Shown: positions 1-7,636, counted from the first letter of the stretch. The stretch is DNA of 10,847 nt from SAR202 cluster bacterium (GCA_009391605.1 VFGQ01000121.1:1-10847); one strand, 5' to 3'. Made by a program: numbers and translations. Notes: generated by a model not told the origin, from the sequence alone.

Positions 1-699
1 AAATCTGTCTTTAAATACACCAGGCTCTCCTTCTTCACAATTTACAATTAAATATTTTTGCATTGATTTGAATGAAGATGCCATTTTCCATTTAGTTGCG
101 GCAGGGAAATATGCACCCCCTCTGCCACGGAGTTTGGAGTCTTCAATAATATCAATTATTTTTTCAGAAGGATGACTAAGAGTAGTTTTAATTGCCTTAA
201 AATTGTAGATTTTATTATAGCTTTCAAATTTAGTATTTTTAATCTCATCTATTGCTTCTAAAACAATGTTTTTATTTAATATTGAATTAGAATTTATTAT
301 AGGTGTTTGATCTGATATTAAAGGACTAGGCGTAGGATTTTTTAAAGAATAATACTTGTGATTTTGATATCCTACAGGGGCATTAAAGCATTTAAATTTG
401 CAGTCTGTTGTTTTAAGTTTTGTATCAAAATTTTTTGTGTTGATAACACATGAAATACCATCACATCTTTTAAGATCATTTTCTATTTGAGTTTTTATTT
501 CCGGATAACTTGTTATAGCACCAAATATTTCGCTTTTAGCTACTCTTAAATACTTTGATAATAATAGCATATCAGCATCAGATACAAAGCCTTGAGTTTT
601 TTGAATTAAATGCAATGCTTGTAATAACGAACTTTTTTCAGGAGGAAAGTTTTTTGACAATAATTCTTTTGTGTTTTTATAGTGTGTTTTTGCTTGCAT
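1..699 (-). CDS. NuoE-NuoF fusion, NAD(H)-linked flavin/iron-sulfur subunit (3' end outside window)
   Basis: The first 233 residues are visible and the rest lies beyond the left edge. Residues about 20-110 resemble the thioredoxin-like NuoE subunit of complex I. They carry four candidate [2Fe-2S] ligands: Cys79 and Cys84 (C-x4-C), then Cys100 and Cys104 (C-x3-C, followed by NAP). From about residue 170 the sequence is NuoF-like: GRGGAYFPAATKW (192-204) and NCEEGEPGVFKDR (220-232) match the FMN/NADH-binding motifs GRGGAGFPTGLKW and NADEGEPGTFKDR. This architecture is known in NAD-linked formate dehydrogenases, hydrogenases and electron-bifurcating complexes, where the subunit passes electrons between FeS centres, FMN and NAD. 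The ATG at 697-699 overlaps the end of the oxidoreductase gene by 23 bases and has only a weak Shine-Dalgarno sequence. Inference: it is the electron-transfer partner of the upstream AOR-family enzyme, or of an enzyme encoded further left. Confidence 0.85.
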   Translation of the reverse strand, partial: MQAKTHYKNTKELLSKNFPPEKSSLLQALHLIQKTQGFVSDADMLLLSKYLRVAKSEIFGAITSYPEIKTQIENDLKRCDGISCVINTKNFDTKLKTTDCKFKCFNAPVGYQNHKYYSLKNPTPSPLISDQTPIINSNSILNKNIVLEAIDEIKNTKFESYNKIYNFKAIKTTLSHPSEKIIDIIEDSKLRGRGGAYFPAATKWKMASSFKSMQKYLIVNCEEGEPGVFKDRF

Positions 700-2476
700 A
701 TTCTTTTGTATTAAGATTCAGTTCGCTTAATTTTGATATAGGTATATTACCATTTTCATCCCATCCTCTGAAATGGTAATAACTATCTATCATTGAATCT
801 AAGTAAGAATGGGACATAATTTGATTTTTTGAATTTAACAATCTTTCTGGAAGATTATCATCTGATCTAATCCAACCATTTTGAATATTAAATAATTTTT
901 TAATGTTATTTATTCTTTCGCCAGCTTTTTTAAGTTTTTCTGAATCGTATTTAACACCAGTAATTAATGAATATATTTCTGATGTTTCTTCGTAAAAGTT
1001 ATTGAAAGATTTCCTTAGAAATTTACACCATATCATTGAATCAAGAATTGCCGAATAATCTTCACTAGCTTTTGTTTTTGAGGCAATAATAGTAGGGTTA
1101 TTAAAGATTTCTTTATTATTGAAATCTATATCGTAAGCACTTGCTCGATTATGACAGGCGCCTTTAGTACTAACTGATAATGCCAATGATAAAGCTGGCA
1201 AATTCCTAGGATCATACGAAGGGATTTCTAATCCTTTAACGTGCATAGCATAATTTGCCGAATCTTTTCCTATAGATTCTGATGCAAGTTTAGTCCCATC
1301 AGCTAGTAAATCGCCTATAGAATCTCTGTATGCAATTTTTTTAATAAGATCTAATAATGAATTTTCTGAATTTATTTTTATTGAAGAATTTAAGTGTCCT
1401 TTTTCAGATGCCTCAATTGCCCATCCGATAGTTACTCCTGTACTAATAGTATCCATGCCAAGCTCATCACATAAATTGGCTGCCCTTATTATCCAGTTTG
1501 GATTACTTACTCCAATATTAGAACCTAAACTTGCAGTAGTTTGAAATTCTAATCTAGATTCAGTTGGATTATCATCATCATTTGTTGTAAAAATTTTTTC
1601 ACATCCAATTGTGCAATTCGCACAATGTGCTTTTTTTGAATAATGATTTTTTAACAGATTTTCACCTTCGATATTTTTTGCTTCTTTAAATACTGATTGT
1701 TTAAAATTATTAGTTGGCAACATTTCTAATCTATTAAGTATGGACATGTTTATTGTAGTCCCAGTAGTTCTGTATTTTTCAGTTGAATCACCTAAACTTT
1801 TTATTGATAATTCTTTTCTTATTACATTTAATTCAGATTGATTAGCAATATTAATTTTTTGAGTACCGTGTATGGCTATTGCTTTTATTAACTTTGAACC
1901 CATTACTGCTCCTACACCTGTTCGTGCAGCCATTCTTCCACCATCGTTTTTTATTCCAGCAAATCTAACTAAATTTTCACCTGCAGGTCCAATACATGCA
2001 AATGAAAAATCATTACCAAGATTTTGATTTAGTATTTTTTCGGTTTCACTAGTGGTTTTTCCCCATATATTGGTGGCATCAATAAATTCTATAGATGAAT
2101 TTTGGATTTTTATTATTTTGTTTGATTTACTTTTCCCAATAATTACAAGTGCATCAAAACCTGTTTTTTTTAATTTGTCCGCAAAATGGCTTGATGACAT
2201 AGAATCACCAATAAAGTTTGTCAAAGGAGATTTTGTAGTTATTGCAAATTTGCTTGTTGTTGTAAGCTTAGTTCCTGTCAAAAGACTTGAAGCAAATATC
2301 AAAGGGTTATCTGGGCTAAATGAGTCTGAATTAAATGAAGAATATTTGTATAGCAAATATGAACTTAAGCCGGTCCCTCCAATATAATCAGTTAAAATGT
2401 TTTCAGGTAAAAGATGTATCTCATGTGAATAATTGTTTAAATTAATTAGAAGATACTTGTTGTTATATCCATTCAT
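677..2476 (-). CDS. Aldehyde:ferredoxin oxidoreductase (AOR) family tungsten/molybdenum enzyme
   Basis: This 599-residue protein is full length for the AOR family, cytoplasmic enzymes that oxidise aldehydes to acids at a tungsten (sometimes molybdenum) bis-pterin centre next to a [4Fe-4S] cluster. The N-terminal domain has GGTGLSSYLLYKY (33-45) and the family signature GVGAVMGSKLIKAI (187-200). Cluster ligands are visible as C-x2-C-x3-C (Cys285, Cys288, Cys292) plus Cys441 in KGACH. The first pterin-binding motif DxxGxD is intact (DELGMD, 337-342). In the second, the usual Asp is Ser436 and the motif reads STKGAC. Glu310 in LEFQTT aligns by motif with the active-site Glu of the Pyrococcus enzyme. 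YDPR (421-424) and the C-terminal LPERLL and YHFRGWDENG blocks are also typical. The gene starts 2 bases after moaD, with GGTGGC as a possible ribosome site. The substrate cannot be deduced; other family members include BamB-type benzoyl-CoA reductases and glyceraldehyde-3-phosphate oxidoreductases. Confidence 0.93.
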   Translation of the reverse strand: MNGYNNKYLLINLNNYSHEIHLLPENILTDYIGGTGLSSYLLYKYSSFNSDSFSPDNPLIFASSLLTGTKLTTTSKFAITTKSPLTNFIGDSMSSSHFADKLKKTGFDALVIIGKSKSNKIIKIQNSSIEFIDATNIWGKTTSETEKILNQNLGNDFSFACIGPAGENLVRFAGIKNDGGRMAARTGVGAVMGSKLIKAIAIHGTQKINIANQSELNVIRKELSIKSLGDSTEKYRTTGTTINMSILNRLEMLPTNNFKQSVFKEAKNIEGENLLKNHYSKKAHCANCTIGCEKIFTTNDDDNPTESRLEFQTTASLGSNIGVSNPNWIIRAANLCDELGMDTISTGVTIGWAIEASEKGHLNSSIKINSENSLLDLIKKIAYRDSIGDLLADGTKLASESIGKDSANYAMHVKGLEIPSYDPRNLPALSLALSVSTKGACHNRASAYDIDFNNKEIFNNPTIIASKTKASEDYSAILDSMIWCKFLRKSFNNFYEETSEIYSLITGVKYDSEKLKKAGERINNIKKLFNIQNGWIRSDDNLPERLLNSKNQIMSHSYLDSMIDSYYHFRGWDENGNIPISKLSELNLNTKEYASKNTL

Positions 2477-2478
2477 AT

Positions 2479-2766
2479 TTAGCCACCAGCCTGACTACTG
2501 AATATTAGAATAGAATCTTTGTTCTTTAGGTTTAATTCATTTTCTGAAGGGTTTTTAATTCCGTTAATTCCTATATTATAACTTTTCTTGAGATTGAATT
2601 TATTTTCCTCGATTATTTCTCCAATTAATTTCGGATATTTTTTGGCTATCAGAGAAATAAGTTCTTCTTTTGTAATTTCTTTGTTAACAGTTGTTTCAAA
2701 GGAATTAAAACCTAAAATCATCCTTGCTCTTCCAAAAAATTCTATTTTAATGTTTATTTGAATCAT
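2479..2766 (-). CDS. moaD: MoaD/ThiS-family sulfur carrier protein
   Basis: This 95-residue ubiquitin-fold protein ends in Gly-Gly (SQAGG). In MoaD that tail is adenylated and thiocarboxylated so that it can donate the dithiolene sulfurs of molybdopterin. The N-terminal strand with FFGRAR (10-15) and the block KNKDSILIFSSQAGG (81-95) fit MoaD spacing. ThiS is shorter, so MoaD is preferred. The gene lies 2 bases after mobA and 2 bases before the oxidoreductase, so the three are surely co-transcribed. No MoaE (the large synthase subunit), MoaA or MoaC is present in the window. The protein must therefore use a MoaE encoded elsewhere, or be a dedicated AOR-associated variant; MoaD-like genes are often seen beside AOR genes. 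Confidence 0.85.
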   Translation of the reverse strand: MIQINIKIEFFGRARMILGFNSFETTVNKEITKEELISLIAKKYPKLIGEIIEENKFNLKKSYNIGINGIKNPSENELNLKNKDSILIFSSQAGG

Positions 2767-2768
2767 AA

Positions 2769-3377
2769 TTATTTAATTATATTTTTTGCTTTTGTTAAAT
2801 CCTTTTCATTATTAATGTTAAAGAAACTTTTAGTGTAAGGTTCTGTAGCATAAATTTCGTTTTCGGAAATAATTTCAGTTTTGCACATATTAAATATATT
2901 AGAAATTTTTAAGTTATTAACATCTAAATTTTTCTTGATGACTTTAATGCAGGATTTACTGTATATAGCATGAGTAGAATGTTTAAACCCCTCAGTTTCA
3001 GGGATAATAATATCAATTGAGGATTTGATTTTACTGATCATCAAAGAAATTATAGATGGAGAAATAAATGGCATATCACAAGCTACTACAATCGATTTTT
3101 CGTTATTAGCTTTTAGTAGTCCTGTATAAATACCTCCTAGAGAACCTGAATTATTATATTCATCAATTGCAAATTTTACATTTTTTAAAAATGACAATTC
3201 TTCTTGTCTTTGTTTATTATTTACTACTATTATTAATTCATCTGCAAATGGTTTTATGGAATCATATACAATAGATAAAAGTGGTTTGTTTTCAATATTT
3301 TCTAAAGCTTTGTTTCTGCCTAATCTTCTGCTCAAACCCCCGGCTAAAATTATTCCTGATAAATTCTTAGTGTTCAT
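2769..3377 (-). CDS. mobA: Molybdenum cofactor guanylyltransferase MobA-like
   Basis: This 202-residue nucleotidyltransferase belongs to the MobA family. MobA transfers GMP from GTP to molybdopterin to make the guanine-dinucleotide cofactor of DMSO-reductase-family enzymes. The GTP-binding signature LAGGLSRRLG (11-20) is followed by Lys23. GSLGGIYTGL (78-87) corresponds to the family GPLGGxxxAL loop. CDMPF (100-104) holds the Mg-binding Asp101, and the NINNEKDL element (187-194) is typical of the C-terminus. Length is normal. The start ATG overlaps the stop of the upstream moeA fusion by 4 bases (ATGA), indicating coupled translation. A CTP-using MocA-type activity cannot be excluded, but the guanine-type reading is the simpler one. 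Its presence beside an AOR-family gene is odd, because the AOR cofactors characterised so far carry no nucleotide. Confidence 0.9.
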   Translation of the reverse strand: MNTKNLSGIILAGGLSRRLGRNKALENIENKPLLSIVYDSIKPFADELIIVVNNKQRQEELSFLKNVKFAIDEYNNSGSLGGIYTGLLKANNEKSIVVACDMPFISPSIISLMISKIKSSIDIIIPETEGFKHSTHAIYSKSCIKVIKKNLDVNNLKISNIFNMCKTEIISENEIYATEPYTKSFFNINNEKDLTKAKNIIK

Positions 3378-5308
3378 AATTTTATTTGCTTACCTGTATT
3401 TTTTGTAATGTATCCACCAATATTGTTTATTGCTTTTTTAAATTCTAATGAATTTATTATATTTAACATTAACTCTACATATTTTTCATTCAAAATATTT
3501 TTTGGAATTACAATATCAAAATTTTCTTCTTTCAAAGGTATAAAATCTAAGTTGTAAGATTTTGCTGCAGACATTATGCCTAAACCAACGTTTGAATTAC
3601 CAGAATATATAGCATAGGAAACTGCTAAATGAGAATTTTTTTCATTTTCATATCCTGTAATATTTGATGGATTTATTTTTCCTTTATCCAGCATATAATC
3701 TAATAATATTCTTGTTCCTGATCCTTTTTGCCTATTTACAAAATTTAAGTCTTTATTATTTAAATCTTGTAAGTTCTTTATTTTTTCAGGATTCCCTTTT
3801 GCTACTATAATACCTTGTATTCTATTTACTAAATTTATTACTTCGACTTCTTGTTTGGTGATAAATTTTTTTATATACGATGTATTGTAAGTGTTTGTTT
3901 CAGGGTCAAAAATATGTGTTCCTGACATATGACATAAGTTTTGATCAATTGATAATAAGCCACCCAAACTACCAATAGGGTTAATTGACATATCGTACTC
4001 ATTTCCTTTTTGAAGTAGAAATGATTTTAATAAATCTAAAACGATATCATGACTTCCGCTACAAATAATTGTGTTATCAATTTTATTGATATCAGTTAAT
4101 AGATTAATATCTATGTACTGATTTTTTTCTAATCCCTCTTTATTTCGAGGTATTTTAATTAAACAATTAGCTTTTTGAATAGAACTTATGACACCTGCAC
4201 CACCTGGTAAAGGAACAGCTACATATTCATTATTAATTTTTCCCACAGTAGCTCTGATATATTCATCTTCACCCATGACAGAGTTTAATTTTCTTGCTAG
4301 TTTTGCTTTTATTGTGTTATTAAAAATTAATTTGTGATTAAGTTTTTTTTCAATAATCGGTTTAATTATTAATTCAGTTATTAATATTGCTGATATTGGA
4401 TAACCTGGTAATCCAATTACAGGTTTATTTTGAATTTCACCCAAAATTACAGGATGCCCGGGCTTTATAGAAACCCCATGAACAATGACGTTCCCTAATT
4501 TGGAAATTATTTCTTTTGTATAATCTTCTGATCCTGCAGATGACCCCGCACTCACAAGAATAATATCATTGTTTTTAACAGATTTTAAAATTTCATTTTC
4601 AATTTCTAATTTATTGTCTTTAATAATTTTAGAAGTACTAGAGATCGCACCAAAATCGTTTAATATCCCTGTAATGATATAGCTATTAAATTCTATCAAA
4701 TCACCTTTTGTTTGTTTGTCACCTAGATTTATCAATTCACTACCTGTAGGTATAAATCTTACTTTAGGGACTTTTTTGACTTTTATTTTATTTATCCCAC
4801 CTGCAAGGCATACTCCAATATCGTAGTGATTAATTTTTTTATTTTCTGGGATTATCATTTCTGATTGTATTAAATCTTCACCAATTTCCCTTACATGATT
4901 CATAGGAGGAATTGAGTTATAGATTTTTATTTTGTTTTTATTTACTTTTGAAACATCTTCTATCATGATTACTGCATTAAATTTATCATCTATAGGATCT
5001 CCAGTATCTATCCATTCAAATTTAGATTTTTGTAATGTTATAGGTGAAGTTTCTGTGGCTCCAATAGTTGACAGATGATGACAAGCAATCCCATCCATAG
5101 CTGCTAAATTTAGATTTGGTGATGATATATTTGCAAATATTGGTTTCGCTGAGATTCTATTATGAGAATTTGTAACTAAAATTTCTTCTGTTTCGAGAGT
5201 ATCAAAATAATTTTCCAAATGCTTGAAGTATGATTCCAAGGCTTCTTCTATTGGAATATTATTAAGATAATAATTTCTGGTATTTATATTATATTTCTCA
5301 TTATTCAT
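3374..5308 (-). CDS. moeA: MoeA molybdopterin molybdenumtransferase fused to PBP-like substrate-binding domain
   Basis: This 644-residue two-domain protein has a MoeA part at residues 1 to about 405. MoeA inserts molybdate or tungstate into adenylated molybdopterin. Motifs are AAMDGIA (69-75, holding the conserved Asp72), PTGSEL (187-192, Ser where most MoeA have Asp), SAGSSAGSEDYT (253-264), KPGHP (282-286) and GLPGYP (299-304, Tyr for the usual Asn). Residues about 410-644 form a PBP-like domain of the kind annotated as MoeA/LysR-substrate-binding. Its hallmark is RQKGSGTRILLDYML (526-540), followed by an AVSYAIYSGNSNVGLGI segment (562-578). No signal peptide or membrane segment is visible, so it is cytosolic and not a transporter component. 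Inference: the extra domain may bind the oxyanion or sense it. The start overlaps the stop of the preceding moeA by 8 bases. Confidence 0.9.
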   Translation of the reverse strand: MNNEKYNINTRNYYLNNIPIEEALESYFKHLENYFDTLETEEILVTNSHNRISAKPIFANISSPNLNLAAMDGIACHHLSTIGATETSPITLQKSKFEWIDTGDPIDDKFNAVIMIEDVSKVNKNKIKIYNSIPPMNHVREIGEDLIQSEMIIPENKKINHYDIGVCLAGGINKIKVKKVPKVRFIPTGSELINLGDKQTKGDLIEFNSYIITGILNDFGAISSTSKIIKDNKLEIENEILKSVKNNDIILVSAGSSAGSEDYTKEIISKLGNVIVHGVSIKPGHPVILGEIQNKPVIGLPGYPISAILITELIIKPIIEKKLNHKLIFNNTIKAKLARKLNSVMGEDEYIRATVGKINNEYVAVPLPGGAGVISSIQKANCLIKIPRNKEGLEKNQYIDINLLTDINKIDNTIICSGSHDIVLDLLKSFLLQKGNEYDMSINPIGSLGGLLSIDQNLCHMSGTHIFDPETNTYNTSYIKKFITKQEVEVINLVNRIQGIIVAKGNPEKIKNLQDLNNKDLNFVNRQKGSGTRILLDYMLDKGKINPSNITGYENEKNSHLAVSYAIYSGNSNVGLGIMSAAKSYNLDFIPLKEENFDIVIPKNILNEKYVELMLNIINSLEFKKAINNIGGYITKNTGKQIKL

Positions 5309-6536
5309 AAGTTTTTACTTTCACTATACTATTTTTATATATTCCACCGGTTTCAGGGGGAATAGTTACAAATCCATCTGAATTTACTAATGTGTTAATA
5401 AGATTAGATTTGCCAAATACAGGTGTTGCTAATATTTTTTGATCAGTACCACTTATACTAACTTGCACATAATCCTCTCTTCCTGTTTGAGAGCTAATGT
5501 CTTCAGTTAATGTGCAATCTATTTGTTTTGTGATAACACTAATATGATTATTAAGCTTATCTAATATTGGTTTTACTATATTTATAAAAATCATTATTGA
5601 TGAAACAGGGTTGCCAGGTAATCCAATAATAGGTTTTTTGCCTGAAAGTCCTAAGATTGTTGGTTTTCCAGGTTTAACAGAAATACCATGAACAATTACA
5701 CCTGGTTTATCTAGTGAATTTATAACTTCGGCTGTCGTATCTCTATAACTAATTGAACTGCCTGCAGAAAAAATTAACATGTCACAAAATTGTAATGCCT
5801 TTTTTGCTTGATTTAATTGAGAATTCAGATCATCTGGTAGTATAGGGAAAATTTCAGCTATACCACCTGAATTATTTATTAAATTTGAAATGGTATATGT
5901 ATTTATGTCTCTAATTTTACCTAATTCAAGTGTGCTTTCAGGTGGGATAAGTTCATCTCCTGATGAGAGTACTCCAATTATAGGTTTTTTTGATACAAAT
6001 ATTTCTGTAAATCCTGATTCTAATAAACTTCCAATTTCCTGAGATCTGATTTTTGTTCCTTTATTAATAATTATATTTCCCTTTTTCGTTTCTTCTCCGC
6101 TGAAAATGATATTTTCGCCTATAGAGACAGGTTTTTTAATTTCTATCATATTATTTCCCAATTCTTCTGTATCTTCCTCCATAATTACAGCATTAGATCC
6201 TTTGGGAATCATTCCACCTGTAAATATACGCGATGTTTTTCCTGTTAATATTGTGTGTTTTGGAACATCTCCCATTTTAATTTCCTCAATAATTTCAAGA
6301 TAATTTGGGTTTGATAATGAAACCCCATTTGAATCACTTGCATAAATTGCATATCCATCCATTGAAGATCTGTTGAAATGCGGCAGATTTATTGAAGATT
6401 TTATATCTTGAGATAGTATACGGCCATCGGAGTTGACCGTATTTATTTTTTCTGAAATCATTTCAGGAAAATTTTTTTTAGATAAAAGCTTTTTTATAGC
6501 TTCTTTAGGTGTAACTACATCAAAGAATTCTGACAA
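5301..6536 (-). CDS. moeA: Molybdopterin molybdenumtransferase MoeA
   Basis: This 411-residue single-domain MoeA has standard length and a more canonical sequence than its downstream paralogue. Motifs are RSSMDGYA (56-63), TGGMIPKGSNAVIM (106-119), SSGDEL (191-196), SAGSSISYRD (257-266, where many MoeA have SGGVSVGDYD), VKPGKP (287-292) and GLPGNPVSS (305-313). It catalyses metal insertion into molybdopterin-AMP in the cytosol. The start is TTG at 6534-6536. The only in-frame sequence between it and the upstream in-frame TAA (6540-6542) is one ATT codon, and FFDVVTPKEA directly after the start matches the usual MoeA N-terminus, so TTG is well supported. No strong Shine-Dalgarno sequence is visible, so initiation probably depends on coupling to the preceding gene. 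Having two MoeA genes in tandem suggests division of labour, for example Mo versus W. Confidence 0.93.
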   Translation of the reverse strand: MSEFFDVVTPKEAIKKLLSKKNFPEMISEKINTVNSDGRILSQDIKSSINLPHFNRSSMDGYAIYASDSNGVSLSNPNYLEIIEEIKMGDVPKHTILTGKTSRIFTGGMIPKGSNAVIMEEDTEELGNNMIEIKKPVSIGENIIFSGEETKKGNIIINKGTKIRSQEIGSLLESGFTEIFVSKKPIIGVLSSGDELIPPESTLELGKIRDINTYTISNLINNSGGIAEIFPILPDDLNSQLNQAKKALQFCDMLIFSAGSSISYRDTTAEVINSLDKPGVIVHGISVKPGKPTILGLSGKKPIIGLPGNPVSSIMIFINIVKPILDKLNNHISVITKQIDCTLTEDISSQTGREDYVQVSISGTDQKILATPVFGKSNLINTLVNSDGFVTIPPETGGIYKNSIVKVKTYE

Positions 6537-6539
6537 AAT

Positions 6540-6872
6540 TTATACCATATTTATTAATTCATTAAGTTTAGTTATTAAATTTTTTTGATTTAATCCAGAA
6601 ATTACTGCTTTTACTGATTTGGTTAAGAGGCTTTTTTCTATTAACTCAGGTTCCATATTAATTGTGATTAGATAAAAAATGATACTAGACTTATCTATTA
6701 TTTCAGCCGCATATTTTTCGTCAGGAATATCTGACAATGAATTGGTAATGATAAAACAAGCTTGCTGATTTGTGATTTTTAACTTTTCAAAGTTTGTAAA
6801 TTCGTTAATTTGAATTTGACTGTTTAATGAAAGTATTTGATCTGTAAAATTAATAATTATAATATTTTTCAT
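6540..6872 (-). CDS. Hypothetical 110-residue protein in the pterin-enzyme operon
   Basis: I do not recognise this family. The protein is small and soluble, with no signal peptide or membrane segment. Hydrophobic strands alternate with likely helices: NIIIINFT (3-10), CFIITNS (39-45), SIIFYLITIN (63-72) and VKAVISGL (87-94). This suggests a compact alpha/beta fold, possibly half of a Rossmann-like sheet. There is a single Cys (39), no metal-binding cluster and no nucleotide-binding loop. Evidence that it is real: it overlaps the hyi stop by 4 bases (ATGA), ends 3 bases before the moeA TTG start, and no other frame here makes sense. It shares its reading frame with moeA, separated only by TAA and ATT. 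Its position between hyi and moeA suggests a role in the same pathway, but none can be assigned. Confidence 0.7.
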   Translation of the reverse strand: MKNIIIINFTDQILSLNSQIQINEFTNFEKLKITNQQACFIITNSLSDIPDEKYAAEIIDKSSIIFYLITINMEPELIEKSLLTKSVKAVISGLNQKNLITKLNELINMV

Positions 6873-7636
6873 TTATTTAACCATTTCAATCCATTTTCAG
6901 TCCCGTTATAAGGATTATATTCACATCCAATATATCCTTCATACCCTATAGACTGAATATATTTAAATAAAAAATCATAATTTATTTCACCTGTACCAGG
7001 CTCATTTCGACCTGGATGATCAGCAATTTGTATATGTTTTATCATTTCTATATTGTCACGTAAAGTAAGTGATAAATTCCCTTCCATAATTTGCATGTGA
7101 TATGCATCATATTGAATGAATATGTTGTCTGATTTAACTTTATTAATTATTGCCTTAGCTTGTTCTGTGGTGTTTAAGTAAAAACCTGGTATATCTATAG
7201 TATTTATGGCTTCTATTAATAATATAATTTCTTCATTTTTCAATTTATCTGAAGCGTATTTTAAATTATCGATTATTAAATTTTCCAACTCTTCTTCACT
7301 TATTCCTTCCGGAGGTATCCCAATAAGACAATTAAGCTGATTGCAGTTTAGTGTCTTAGCATATTCGATCGCTGTATCAACTCCGTTTTTGAATTCATCA
7401 ATTCTATCAGGATGACACGCTATACCTCTTTCTCCGTTATTCCAATCTCCAGCAGGTAGGTTATGTAAAGCTTGTTTTAGATTGAATTCATTTAATAAGT
7501 TTTTTAATTCTTGAGGGTTGTAATCATAAGGAAATAAATATTCCACAGCTTTAAAGTTATTTTTATATGCTTTTTCAAATCTGTCTAAAAAATCGTATTC
7601 TGTAAAAAGCATCGTAAGATTAGCAGCAAAATTCAT
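6869..7636 (-). CDS. hyi: Hydroxypyruvate isomerase / 2-oxo-tetronate isomerase family protein
   Basis: This 255-residue TIM-barrel protein of the xylose-isomerase-like superfamily closely resembles Escherichia coli Hyi, which interconverts hydroxypyruvate and tartronate semialdehyde. Shared blocks include FAANLTMLFTEYDFLDRFEKA (3-23, nearly colinear with Hyi), HNLPAGDWNNGERGIACHP (58-76), IQYDAYHMQIMEG (174-186), HPGRNEPGTGEINYD (207-221) and GCEYNP (237-242). Expected metal and catalytic residues are present: Glu142, Asp177, Gln203 and Glu239. The closely related OtnI (2-oxo-tetronate 4-phosphate pathway) cannot be separated by motifs alone. It is the first gene of the minus-strand operon, with a strong Shine-Dalgarno AAGGAG at 7643-7648, 6 bases before the ATG (7634-7636). 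Its last codons overlap the next gene by 4 bases. Confidence 0.88.
   Translation of the reverse strand: MNFAANLTMLFTEYDFLDRFEKAYKNNFKAVEYLFPYDYNPQELKNLLNEFNLKQALHNLPAGDWNNGERGIACHPDRIDEFKNGVDTAIEYAKTLNCNQLNCLIGIPPEGISEEELENLIIDNLKYASDKLKNEEIILLIEAINTIDIPGFYLNTTEQAKAIINKVKSDNIFIQYDAYHMQIMEGNLSLTLRDNIEMIKHIQIADHPGRNEPGTGEINYDFLFKYIQSIGYEGYIGCEYNPYNGTENGLKWLNK

Noticed and set aside
555..779. Plus-strand open frame of 74 codons
   Set aside because: It lies opposite the NuoEF and AOR coding regions, both with clear family motifs, and its hydrophobic sequence is an antisense artefact.
2052..2387. Plus-strand open frame of 111 codons
   Set aside because: It is fully antisense to the N-terminal domain of the AOR gene and shows no recognisable motif or ribosome site.
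3374..4080. PBP-like domain read as a separate tungstate or molybdate ABC-transporter binding protein
   Set aside because: There is no stop, start or signal peptide between it and the MoeA domain, and no permease or ATPase gene is nearby; it is a fused cytosolic domain.
6106..6303. Plus-strand open frame of 65 codons
   Set aside because: It is antisense to a conserved part of moeA and has no supporting signal.
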